Part shown: piece after piece, positions 1 through 13,100 of the stretch | Position numbering within the stretch: the first letter of the stretch is position 1 | Layout: every line of letters starts with the position of its first letter | From: Anniella stebbinsi | Taxonomy: Eukaryota; Chordata; Lepidosauria; Squamata; Anniellidae | Assembly: GCA_029215795.1 (NCBI GenBank) | Contig: JARDYH010000001.1 | Location: 297,544,654 to 297,608,653, forward strand | Direction of reading: 5' to 3' | DNA: 64,000 nt | The notes under the pieces: model-generated | Told to the model about the DNA's origin: nothing | Databases searched by the model: none | The model's input: the letters and a program-made list of their open reading frames with translations, nothing else | Position numbers and translations under genes: made by a program

Positions 1-297
1 CCCCCCCCTCCGTGGACTATTCCGTTTCGTAATAGAGTTCCGCTGCCTAGAGCAGCCAAAAAACCCCGGCCGCTCTATGCAGCCGGCAGAACTCAACGGT
101 GCCTGCTGGGATACGGCTGGAGGACACAGGGAGGAGAGGCTGCAACCAAAATGGCTGCCGCAAGTTCATAGCAGCCGGGGCATTTGCCGGTGCCAAGCAG
201 CGCTGGCTGCAGCATGTCGTCTGTGGAGCTCCTCCTGCCTAACGCACAGTCAGTACGTTATTTACCCCTCCGTTGTCTAATATGTCCGAATTGAGCC
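1..297. mobile_element. Right end of a hAT-like MITE (truncated by window edge)
   Basis: The end tccgaattgagcc (285-297) is the reverse complement of the left terminus at 55721 (ggctcaattcgga), so this is probably a family member. The GC-rich body before it is unlike the AT-rich intron. The left end is outside the window. Confidence 0.5.
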
Positions 298-1081
298 ACA
301 GAGTAGGGTGACACATTGTAAAACTGCACGTACCAAGCTATCTCCAGCAAATACACACCCCTGCCCCACAGAGGTCAAGAACTTTAGACCTCTGGAGGTT
401 ACCCTAAAAGCATATATCTTTTTTCTGCTAATTGCTCGCACCAACTCCCCGATCTCTGGAGGTCAGGAACTTGACCATGGTGAGAGAAGATTAATCTTCT
501 CTGAAAGAGGTTTTCAGCACTTTGGCTGGGAGTGGGGAAAGGGAGTTTTTAAGCACGCAGCTGACGCAGTGAAGTCCTGCTGGTATTAGAGTGTCTCAAA
601 GACATTTGGTATGTGGGGAGGAAGCAGGCAAGGAGGCAAAGAAAAAACAACCCAAATCAAGAAAACAAACTGCAGTTTCATCAGTGGTCTGCCAAACAAA
701 CCCTGAATAGGGCAACAAACCATGGTTTAAACAAACCATGGGTTAGCATGACTTCCACACCTTTCCAAAATGCTACAGAGGATCAAGGGACCCTGCTGAA
801 TGGGGTAGCTATGGTATGGGGGTGGAGCAATCCTTGAAAATCACCTTCCATGAGCAGAACATGAGTGAGTTGGTTGACATTACTTTGCAACTCCAGATGC
901 ACATTTAAACGATGATCCCATGGTTCATTTCTATTTAAAATAAATAGATAAATGGCCTCTTGCCCTATATTATAGAAAGTGGCCCCGTGTGCTCTGCAAA
1001 CTATATAAGATAAGTGCTTAGATCCATTGCAGTTGTTTGAGTTATACATGCAATGTGAAATATATTTTTCTTTCTTTACAG
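298..1081 (+). other. CAPRIN1 intron, no gene recognised
   Basis: Unique-looking AT-rich intron sequence. A small inverted repeat (aaccatggtttaaacaaaccatgggtt region, about 718-745) and short near-repeats around ctctggaggt (about 388 and 453) are visible, but no element can be named. Confidence 0.5.
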
Positions 1082-1144
1082 GGCAAACTTGATGATTATC
1101 AGGATCGAATGAACAAAGGAGAACGCCTTAACCAAGATCAGTTG
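1082..1144 (+). CDS. CAPRIN1: CAPRIN1 exon, residues ~73-93
   Basis: The acceptor ttctttacag precedes GKLDDYQ and the exon ends NQDQL before the donor gtaaat. It is 63 nt, phase 0 at both ends. It encodes part of the N-terminal homology region of caprins and is the first CAPRIN1 exon in the window. Confidence 0.95.
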
Positions 1145-4100
1145 GTAAATGTTTTGGGTGACATACATTGCCAGTTTCTCTATGAAGTATTTGTGTATTT
1201 TAGGGTTTTGTTCTTCCATTCTGTTCTAGTTGTTCTAGTATTATAAAAGAGTCCTTGATAACAGTGCTATTCCATCATTGTCAATGGAGGTACATTGCAA
1301 ATAGATGTGTGCATTTGTTTCCTTTTACTCCCTCCATCCTTGGAAAAGAAAGGAAACTATTATCTGCAAATTACTGTGAAAAACAGCATGTGTGAAGATA
1401 ACCAAGTGGCAAGAATCTTAAGTCTTTCTCCTACCTGTTGAAAAGTTGAAGGTGCATGAATGATTGGAAGAGTTTCTGGTGTTTCAACCTTATAACTCCT
1501 GTATTGCTGTTATATCTGGGAAGGAGCCGCTATTGTGGTGATATGGGGATGCTATTATGTGTTAAGATAAGAGAGTGCTTGTATTAATTGCCTTTGGTTG
1601 TTGGCTACTAGTTACTGGGCACACATCACCTGCTTGGGTGAGAGCTTAAGGAATGTGTTTGACAGTATTGCCTGTTGGTAGAGAAAGAGTTTTGAGTTAT
1701 TTGTAAGCTGGCTAGAAGCAGTGCATGAAAAGCTGTAACAGCTGTGCTGCTGGTTTGGGAATTGATTTCCTTTGAAGGCTTTCTCAATAGTTTTCTGTGA
1801 AAAACACAATTTATTTGCTAAATTTGTAGAAAACTAAAATATATTGTCATAAATAACTAAATGCTAGAGTAAAAAGCAAAAACTCAGTAGATGTATTTTG
1901 TGGAGATTAAAGTCATGGAAAGTCTAACAAATGTTTCAAATACAAATTAACCTCCTCTTTCACCCACCCACCCACCCCACCCAGGATGCTGTGTCAAAGC
2001 ATCAAGAAGTCAACAATAACCTGGAATTTGCTAAGGAACTGCAGAGAAATTTCATGGCGCTGAGCCAGGATGTAAGTAACTGCAGATGGTTTTATGCAGA
2101 TTAGCCACAGAAAAATTAAGGTTTCTGTTCAACAGGAAAGATAAAAGATACCTGTGCATAACTGTCTGTACTTTGTTTCTGATCCATATGTATAATTTTT
2201 ATAAAAGAATAAAAATGCAAAGCAGAGTTACAAGAATATTTTTGGACACTTCAGGCATGGGCTGTGTGGAACCCATGGGTTGTTGGGGCCATAGACAAGT
2301 GAGTGTGCTGACCCCCACCCATTTGATACTTCTGCTTTGCATCTGGTATAGCAAACAACCCAGGAACAGCCTGTTCCTGAGTTGTTCGCGGCAATGTCTG
2401 AACCCAGTACTCTTTGAGTTTTTGAGGGGGAAAACCCCCCGAAGTTTTAACCATTGCTTTGTTGTTGGGTTAAAACTCTGGGTTATTTCTCCCTCAACAA
2501 CAGTGTGTTCCTAAGCTGTTGTGGGGGAACCAGATGCAAAATGGAAGCAGTGGGCAGGAGACCCCAACCAAACATGAGTTAATTAACACATGCTTGATTG
2601 TGATGTGCAAACCAGGTCTATGTATCTGCAGAAATAATGGACGGATTTGTGTATCATGCCAAACTATGCCTACAGTGAACCAGAAGTAGAAAAGGGAATT
2701 GTTGCTGAAAGAAGTGCATGAGCCCTCATCACGTTCCCAAGGCATGGTTTGACTTGTAATTGTTATTTGTTAATGTATTTCTTCTCTATTCAGCTCATGT
2801 TTAAACAATTAATAAAGGTTAATATGTCAGCTGTGACTAGCATTTCAAAACATGACTTTACTGAGTAAAAGTTGTCTTTTCACAACCTCACATATATTCA
2901 GTAGCCCAAAAAATCAAATCTGTTTCAGTATAATCTATCCTAGCAGGCAGCAGTTCTGTTAAACACCTGCTACTTGAGATCCTTTTAATTGTAGATGTTG
3001 GGGATAGTTGGACATACTCTACATGTAAATCTTTCATGGTACTATCGTTCCTGACCAGATCGTTTTCATTTCAGATCCTAGCTAGATATGAGGTGGCTGT
3101 AGCACTATGGGAGGAGGGTTTGCATGATTGCGGGGGTAAAAGAAGCATTTCTCTCCCCACTTTTACACTCCTGAAATGAGCACAGAACATAATTTCCTTC
3201 TGCTCAGGTAGCCATTTGGACATTTTAAAGCAGTGATTGGAGTTTGACTTATACATTTAAAGGAGTACTGAATAAAAATCTAATAAAGAACCACACCACT
3301 TCTTTGCTTTGTACCAAGAAATATCCTTGCCTTGTAACAGGTGTACTATTAATTGGCATAGTTTTGCTGAAAAGTGGACGATAGGATACACCATGAGTCA
3401 AAGTTGCTCACCTCTTTCTGTGCTTGGAATTGTGAAAGTTAGTAGATTGGACATGTCTCATTCCTGGCTAAAATCCTATATATTATGCAATGATCAGCAG
3501 CATCCCTTCATGCCCATGTGCTTGAGGGACCCACCGCTTGTGCAGCGGAGCTCTGGCACTTCTACAAATAACCTGAAACAAGCAGAAACACTTGTTTCCA
3601 GAAAGGGATAGGTTAGCAGAGCTCTCAGAAGGGAGCTCTGCTGATCTATCCTGATCCAGAAATGAGCATTTCCACTAATTTGAGGGTTATTTTTTTTTAA
3701 GTACCAAAGCCCTGTTGCACAAGTGGTGGATCCCGCAAGCGCACTGGAGGTGGAGCAGCCCTGTTGGATACTGCCCAATCTTTAGAATCTCTTAATTTAG
3801 ACTAAAACTTATTGTCTAAAACATGTATGATTCCATCAGCTTCTTTTTTCTGTGTAACATTCTCATTCAGGATTTTAAAACTCAAAGTTGTATTCAAGTT
3901 GTATTCTGTAGAATAGTAAAGGTACTTGTGAGTCTCAGTCTTCATTTTTAATTTTCAGTACTAGTGACATGACACAGATAAAGTGTGGTACATCTGTGAA
4001 ACAATTAGCTAATATTTCTATGCAAGAAATACAAGGAATACTATAAGGCTATGATCTAGAAACTCTGAAGTGCACATGGAGCTTCCTCCAGCCAGTGGCT

Positions 4101-7100
4101 TCCCTGTTCTCTCCTGTGGTTAAATGGGAAGGAAAAATAACATTGTGAAACCTTCAACAGACATCTCACATAATGGCTCAGTTCAGAACAAGTTTCTCAG
4201 TGGTGGTTTTAGAATTCCACAACAGTGGAGTTTTTTTGGAAAACACTCCACATAGAATATCCATGCTATGCAGAGGAGAGTTCATGCACAACTATTGTGT
4301 GGTGGGCTCCGTGGACTTTTCCCACTGACTACAGAGTTCTTTGGCAAGAGCAGTGAAAGGAGCAAGTGCCACTCTAGGAGAGCCGCCAGGATTGTTTTTT
4401 TCCCCCAGCAATGGCTAATGGGATACCATCAGGAGGATCAGGGGAGAAGAGAGGACGGAGGAACTGTCAATGGATTTTATTCAACTCCACGGTGGCTCAC
4501 AGTCACACAACAGTGGGGTTAGAATATGTGTGTGGAGTACCTCCTAAAAACTCAACCGCTGAATGGTGTTTTCACACTGCATTGACTAACGTGTTGTCTG
4601 ACCTGAGCCACTGTGAGCCTTTTCAGGAAACATTAAAAACATTTGAAATACTTCAACTGTTGAAATTGTGTCAGATTTAAAAAGTTTGCTTCTAACTATT
4701 TAAAACTTCTAAAAGTTTGCTCCCCGCCTCGATCCGTAGGGAGAGGCGGGTTATAAATAAATATTATTATTATTATTATTATTGCAAAAACTTCAGTTTA
4801 TACATTTCTAAATGAAAATAAGGAACAGTTTAAACTGAGAACAAGTTATTTGTTTACTGTATGTTTTTTTTTTTACTAGATTCAAAAAACAATAAAGAAG
4901 ACAGCTCGACGGGAACAACTAATGAGAGAAGAAGCTGAACAAAAACGTTTGAAAACAGTACTTGAATTGCAATTTATTTTGGACAAGTTGGGTGATGATG
5001 AAGTACGCAATGATCTAAAACAAGGAACAAATGGAGTGCCGGTATTAACAGAGGCAGAACTGTCAATGCTAGATGAATTTTACAAGCTAGTTGAACCTGA
5101 ACGGGACATGAATGTGAGGTATTGTGATAGATTACACTGCCAAAATAATTCTGATAAGGTTAATGAAGCAATCCAATTAGTTCCTTTGCAACGTAACAGT
5201 TTTGAGATATGTTATGCTTCCATTAATATTTTTGTTGAAGGTTGAGTGAACAGTATGAGCAGGCATCCATTCATCTGTGGGACTTACTGGAAGGGAAGGA
5301 AAAGCTTGTATGTGGAACAACATGTAAGTATGCTTACTTTTCTTAATAATGATGCTGAAGTAGCAATTCAAATACCTTAGAATATTCAGGCTGGTTCTTT
5401 TACATTCCATTTCCAGTGTTCATGATTCTGTAGTAGCTGACAAAATGCTAATTTGCAGTATAGTGTATTCTATATTCATGCAACCTTGCTCAGCACTTAA
5501 TGGAAGCTAGTTTCTGCTTCTTCATCAGTATTGTATGGCTGTTGGTGCTTAGCAACACTGCTTTCCAGAAACTGGTTTAGCAAAAGAGCTTTTCAAACAA
5601 AGTTTCATTTCATGCAAAAAAGTAATAGAAGTTTTATATGCCTTCCAGTGAAAGAGAATAGTAATAGCTGGTGGGGAAATCTTAAGCAAATGATTGTGTG
5701 TATGTTGTATGTTTTTGCTGTTTTAATTTTTGTATATTGTTTTAATTGTTTTTATCCTATGTAAACCGCCCAGAGAGCTTCGGCTATGGGGCGGTATACA
5801 AATGTAATAAATAAATAAATAAATAAATAAATGAAATCTGGATGGTGAATCTGGGTGGGTTTATGTAATCTCTAGGTACAGCCCACACATGCTAAACTAA
5901 CATAATGTAATCATATAGAGAGGGTAGGGAATCACAATTAGAAAGGTGAAACAGACTTTTAAAATATATATTAACTATTATAATAGCTGGAGGAAGAAAT
6001 TATAATGGCTGGAGTATAATAAGTAAAATAATTAAGAGCTAAACCAAAAGTAACCAGTCCTGACCAGCCTTTCATTTTGGGACAAGGTAATTGAGCTGGT
6101 GGTTGCTGGCCAACTTCAGGCACTTCTGGATGATACTGATTATGTGGACCCATTTCAGTCAGGTTTTAGATCTGGTTTTGGAATGGAGACTCCCTTGGTT
6201 TGCCTGTGGGATGACCTTTGCCAGGAACAAGACAGAGGGAGTGCCTCCCTGTTGGTTTTCCTAAACCTTTCAGTAACTTTTGATACCATCAATCATGGTA
6301 TCCTTTTGGGGAGTCTGTCTGAATTGAAAGTGAAGGCACTGTTTTAAAGTAATTCCACTCCTACTTGGACAGAACCTGGAAAGTGGCCCTGAGGGACTAT
6401 AGTTCTTCCTTGTGGTATTCCTCAGAGCTCTGTTTTGTTCCCCATTCTTCTTAATATCTACATGAAATGCTGGCAGAGGTTGTCTGGAGGAAATTGTCAT
6501 CAATATGCAGATGACACCAAACTCTACCACTTCTTTTCATCAAATGCAGATGAGGCAGTGACTATACTGAACCAGTGCTTGGATTCTGCAATGGGCTGGA
6601 GAGGGCCAGTAAACTGATGCTCAATCCAGGCAAGACAGAGGTTCTGTTAGTAGGTGACTCATCTACCCATTTAAGTGAAATTGCACTCCCCCAGAAGGAG
6701 CAGATTTGTAGTCTGGAATGCTTATAGAACCAGCTCTGTCCCTTGAGGCCCAAGTGGCTTCAGTGGTGTGAAGTATCTGTTCTCAGTTTTGGCTGATATA
6801 CCAGTTACCTGGACAGAGATCACCTGGCTGCAGTTATCCATGCACTGGTAACTCCAGTCTGGATTATTGCAATGTGTTTTTTATGGGGATACCTAGGTGG
6901 TCCGGAAACATCAGTTAGTGCAGAATAGAGCAGCAAAGCTGCTTACTGGGTCTGGCCATTTGGAACATATTACTCCAGTGCTGTGTTGCTGCACTGGTTG
7001 ACAGTTTTCAGGCCTGATTCAAAGTATTGGAGCTGTCTTTCAAAGTCCTTAGCAGTTTAGGACAGTCTACATGAAGAAGCACCTTTTCGCATATGTTCCT

Positions 7101-10100
7101 GCCTGATTGCTAAGATTGTCTTTGGGGGCACTTTTGGTCACTCCTGACAGCTCTGTTAAAATATTTGCAATATACCACCTATTACTGCTGCCAAAGTATA
7201 CTGATAGTGTGATCCCACTATTACTAGGTATATAGTCCCAATCTCCTTTTGAAGTGCTGAGACTCACATTGGTTATCCATTGGCTTCATTCAGAACTCTA
7301 AATTTGTCTGTGACAAGTTGCAGGTGGCTTATGAATTTAGAACATATTGATCAGCTTAGCCATGACTAAATAGTCCCCTCCCAGGTATTTGAAGGAGGTT
7401 AGCAGAATTTCCTCAGCATACCTTGGGATCATCTTTGAAAGGTACATCATGGAATTTGTGGCACCAGTTCTATACCTAAGTCTTTAGCATTGAGACTCTT
7501 CCATAGGCTCTATGAGCATTTGCTCTTCCCTTTTTCTGCAGAAGAGATTTTCATGCTGGTCTTATGTACCTATCTGCTTAATTTCAGAATTAACGTTTTC
7601 CCATTGTATGAATTCCTCTCTGCTATCTCTGTTGCCTAGTGCTTATAGGATCATCCCTTCCTTCTCAAAACATTCTTCTTGGAGGATTTACCACCATTGT
7701 CAGGCATCCTGTGATTTCTTGAGGCCTCTGCCGATTCCTGACTACTCAGTTTCTCTGTTTATGCTTGAGCTCTCAGTTCTCCAGTAGCTCCTGCTTCATG
7801 TTGCTTCTACTGTTATAAGTAATTTACCCTGCATTGCCTTACTGCATACTCCGTATAAATTGGCATAGTAGCAATCCAGGGCCAGCTCTAAGTTTGAAAG
7901 TGTGCTGTGCAAAGTGTCCTCTGAACCCCATACTCTATCAGTGGGTCCTGGAAGGCTTACCTGCTGGTAGTAGTGGGTAGTAATGGACATTAGCAGTGCT
8001 GGGTGGCTGGATCTAGCTGCGATTTAAATTTCCCACAATGCCCTTGATGTAGTGCTGACCCAGGACATTGAGGGAAATTCAAATGGTGGTTCAACCCAGT
8101 TGCTTGGTACAAATACCAGGCTGGAAAAATAGAAAGGAAGGCCCATGGCAGATGTCAGTGGGTCCTGCTGCAACACCAGAAGCTTCCCAAGGATGCCCTG
8201 TGCTGTAGCAATATTGTACCTCTCTCCTATTCTTATTCCAGCGAAAATAAGAGCAACAAGTATAGAAATTTTGCTCCTGCATATAGGCCATGGATAGGGT
8301 TTTCATCACTAAAGGGCAAACGTTCTAATTTGTTGAATTGTCATAATCAATGGAAGAAGTACACACAATATTATTCTTGAAGAGTTTGGATTTATGTACA
8401 TTTTTTGCAAACTAAAGATAATTGTGAGTTGTGCCATTTGGGTTAATTGGAATTATTTTTGTTAGGAATTTAAATTCTTTCTAAAAATCTGGACTAATTA
8501 GAAGTAGGGATGTGTATCGTATTGTTAAAATGTACGATAACGATACAATAAAGTCATCGGGCATGTGTTTAATGATGACGATACGATAGAAAAACCTACG
8601 ATAATCATTGGAGATGATAATTTTCAGGCGATTTTATCATTTTATCGGACTTCCATATAAATATACCTATAACTTCTGTATTTTAAAAGTTAGAGGCTTG
8701 AAACTTGGTCACAGTGCTTATGGGGTATGCCTAAGCATGTGTATGAAATTTGAGATCGATCCCTACAACCCTCAATTTTATATGAATTTTTTAAAAATTG
8801 TTTCTGTTCTGACAGGTCTGAATGAACGCACGTGGCGAGTTGTCATTCTGATCTGTCAGAGCTGAAACGATCTTTAATAAATTCATATAAAATCGAGGGT
8901 TGGAGGAATCAATCTGAACATATGTGCCAAATTTGAGATCGATTCCTCCAACCCTCGATTTTATATGAATTTATTAAAGGTCGTTTCAGTTCTGACAGAT
9001 CAGAATGACAGCTCGCCACGTGCGTTCATTCAGATCTGTCAGAACGGAAACGATCTTTAAAAAATTCATATAAAATCGAGGGTTGGAGGGATGGATCTCA
9101 AATTTCATACACATGCTTAGGCATACCCCATAAGCACTGTGACCAAGTTTCAAGCCTCTAACTTTTAAAATACAGAAGTTATAGGCATTTTTTTCTTTAA
9201 AAATAGGGCTGCAAAAAATATCATTTTTTCATAATAATTATCATGAAGACGATACGGTTCACCTACGATATGAATGAAGACGATAATTTTTTTGGTCCGA
9301 AATGACGATAACGATAAATGACGATATTTTTTGGCGTTCACACCCCTAATTAGAACAGTTGATAAAATTAAGGAAAGGTGAGGGGAAAACACTAAAACAT
9401 TTGACAGGTGAAATAATTCAAAAATCTTTTATTTACAGATAAAGCCCTAAGAGAAGTTATTGAACGCATTCTTCAAACAAGTTACTTTGACAGTACTCAC
9501 AACCATCAGAATGGTTTATGTGAAGAGGAGGAGACAGCGCCTGCGCCTGCAGTTGAAGATCCCGTTACAGAAACTGGTAAATAAAAAATACATTTGCAGC
9601 CTAACCCTAGGCATATTTATTCAGGACTAAGTCTCACTTTGTCCAGTGAAAGTTACCTCTAAGTTATTATGTAAAGGATTGCAGCCTCAGTAGATTTGTG
9701 GACCGGTTGAAGCCTTGCCTATAGTGTTCATTGGGGTCAGTCAGGAAAACAAAATCTTGTATAGCTGGTCATTGTATCACAAACTTAAAACTGATTTTTA
9801 AACTATTACATCTCCTTGTCTTCTACACACAACATTTGGACCAAGAAACCAAGTAAAACTTGTAGTGTAGGTTAGCTTGTAGCTTAGGTTACATTGTTGT
9901 TATCATGACCAAACTTCATGAAATGGTCTTGTAATCGATAAATACTAAATTCATAGCTGCTGAAATTTTTGACTTGGATATCTGAATTTTATTTTTGAAG
10001 ATGCATGTCAAGATATCTATTAAATAATCTTAACAGTTACATGAACACATGCATTTTGTGGATTCAAGCTGTTGCTACAATTGCTTAAGATTTCACTTCA

Positions 10101-13100
10101 CTTAACTAAAATAGGTGCTTTCTTTTATGAATAAATGCTAAAATTGTTTATAGAACTTTAAGCCAAATTACTACAAACTTTTTCAAAGCTGTATTGTTTG
10201 AGTAGAAATATTTCCTCTATGGATTAACAGATGGATGTTTCAGGGGATATATATGGTAAATATGTTCTAATGCAGCCTTACCTAAAATAGTGTATTTTCT
10301 TCATAGAGCCAGAGCCAACGGAAGAATATACTGAACCCAGTGAAGTTGAATCTACAGAGGTACATTTCAGTGGAAAAGTTGTAGTCACCTTTTATAAATG
10401 AATTCTGCTGTCTTACAGTTGTACTCTCTCACTTCTATTTTAGTATGTAAACAGACAGTTCATGGCAGAGACTCAGTTCAGCAGTAGTGAGAAGGAACAG
10501 GTAGATGAGTGGACAGTTGAAACTGTTGAGGTAAGGTGTTCTGTATGCTTAGGTAAAGTTGCAATCTGTTTTCATTCCCTCATAACTCATACACAACTAT
10601 AATCAAAACAACTGTGGTTTTTTAAGAGGCTTGAGCTGAATCTCATAGGATGTTCTAATGAGAACAAATAAGCATTTCAAAATAATATTTTACTTGTAAG
10701 CAAATATATTTAAATGAGCAAACCCTTTATAGTGAAGATTAAGAGAAACAGGATTACAAAATTAGGTATAATTTTAAAAGGCCCTTTTTCAGTGCTATGC
10801 GTTGTTGTCCTTGGTTGTGAACAACATGAAGGTTAGTATTGCATTTGGAAATTCCAGGTGCTTGGACAGGTTCTTGCAACCACCTCTGTATTGGATCCTT
10901 GCCTCTCTTGGCTTATAAAAGCTAGCAGGAATAGAACAGCCGGCTGGGCCAGGGAAGTGATTAATGCCTCTCTGTGATAGGGAGTGGTCCCAGATCATCT
11001 GAAAGAGGCAGTAGTAAGACCACTCCTGAAGAAAGCTTCCCTGGACCCAGACAATCTTAATAACTATAGGCCGGTGGCAAATGTTCCATTCCTGGGCAAG
11101 GTCCTTGAGCGAGTGGTTGTGGGCCAGCTCCAGACACTCTTGGGTGAGACTGATTATCTGGATCCATTTCAGTCAGCTTTCAGGCCTTGGTTTGGCACGG
11201 AAACAGCCTTGGTTGCCCTGTATGATGACCTATGTCAGGAGAAGGACAGGGGGAGTGTGACTCTGTTGATTCTCTTTGAACTCTCAGCGGCTTTTGATAC
11301 CATCGACTATGATATCTTTCTGGCACGACTGGTTGAGTTAGGAGTGGGAGGCACTGCATTGCAGTGGTTCCACCCTACGTGACGGTCGGCTCCAGAAGGT
11401 GGTGCTTGGGGGACATTGCTCAGCTCTGTGGATTCTCCAGTATGGGGTTCCGCAGGGGTCAGTCTTGTCCCCCATGCTTTTCAACATCTACATGAAACCA
11501 TTGGATGCGGTCATCTGGAGTTTTGGAGTGTGCATTATCATCAGTACGCTGATAACACGCAGCTCATCTGAATCAGGTGAGGCTGTGGATGTGCTGAACT
11601 GGTGCTTGGCCGCGACAATGGACTGGATGAGAGCTAATAAACTGAAACTCAAACCAGACAAGACTGAGATGCTGTTAGCGGGGGATTCTTCTGACCGGAT
11701 GGAGGGTGTTCAAACTGTTCTGGATGGGGTTGCACTCTCTCTGAAGGAGCAGGTTCATAGCTTGGGGGTTCTCCTAGAACCATCTCTGTCACTTGAGGCT
11801 CAGGTGGCCTCAGTGGCACAGAGTGCCTTCTACCAACTTCGGTTGGTGGCCCAGCTACGGCCCTATCTGGACAGGGATAATCTGGCTTCAGTTGTCTATG
11901 CTCTGGTAACCTCCAAGTTAGATTACTGCAATGCCCTCTACGTGGGGCTGCCTTTGAAGATGGTTCAGAAGCTGCAGCTTGTGCAAAATGCAGCGGCCAG
12001 ATTGGTAACAGGGACCAAAAGGTTCAAACATATAAGACAAATTCTGGCTTGCTTGCATTGGCTGCCTGTACGTTTCCGAGCCCGATTCAAGGTGCTGGTT
12101 TTAACCTATAAAGTCTTACACGGCTTGGGACCACACATATGATGGAACGCCTCTCCCAACATGAACGTACCCATTCACTAAGCTCAACATCAAAGGTCCT
12201 TCTCGGGGTGCCTACTCCGAGGGAAGCTTGGAGGACGGAAACAAGGGAGAGGGCCTTCTCTGTGGTGGCCCCCCAATTATGGAATGATCTCCCCGATGAG
12301 GCCCACCTGGCGCCAACACTGTTATCTTATCGGCGCCAAGTCAAAACTTTTCTCCCAGGCATTTTAACAGCTTATGTTAAGGTTTTAACTGACTTTTTTG
12401 GCCAGGCTTTAAAGTTTTAAATGGTTTAAATATAAACTGTTCTATGTTTTATGTTTTTAAATTTTGTATATTGACTTTTTAATGTTCTATGTTTTAATTT
12501 TTGCAAACCGCGCAGAGAGCTTTGGCTATGGGGCGGTATATAAATGTAATAAATAATAATAATAATGTGTAAACTTAAATCACAGTTCATCAGCTAGTTC
12601 TTTACTAAGAATAGACCAACATGTTAGAAGAAAATGGCTTGGGTCCAAAGGCACTCCTTCATGACCAGAAGGCACATCTGCTCACACAACCTATCCCTCA
12701 GTTTCTGCCACTGTAACTTTCTGTGCCAAATCTGACACAGTTCTGGAGTCCTTTTAATCCATAGGAAGAACTTTCTAAGTGGCACGGTGCTGGACTGGGG
12801 GTGATGGGGCAGGAAACCTTTTCACATGAGAAAAATTCTGGTCTATATGTGCTATCATAAAATATTGCAGTTGGAAATTTTCTGCTTTACCACATCTTAC
12901 TACACCTTTCCAGCATATGTGAAATAGTTTACTAAATATTTGTATTTTAGGAACTCTATTGTTGTGGTATTGAAAACTTAATACAGTCTTTCATTTACTA
13001 ATGGGCATATATTTATTCTTCCTAGCGTTTTGATTGACAAATTGGAATAAGCCTAACCACTAGGTAGAATAGATTTTTTTTCAGGATGCTTGAACACAAC

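Noticed and set aside
77..280. Possible first CAPRIN1 coding exon at the window start
   Set aside because: Translation does not resemble the Ser/Gly/Ala-rich Caprin-1 N-terminus. The sequence looks like the end of a MITE.
5114..5118. Donor gtgagg at 5114 for the CAPRIN1 exon
   Set aside because: Using it would lose Val-Arg and break the frame into the next exon. The gtattg donor at 5119 restores the conserved sequence.
8505..9348. CRISPR-like array
   Set aside because: Repeats are inverted arms of one palindrome, not regularly spaced direct repeats, and the context is a vertebrate intron.
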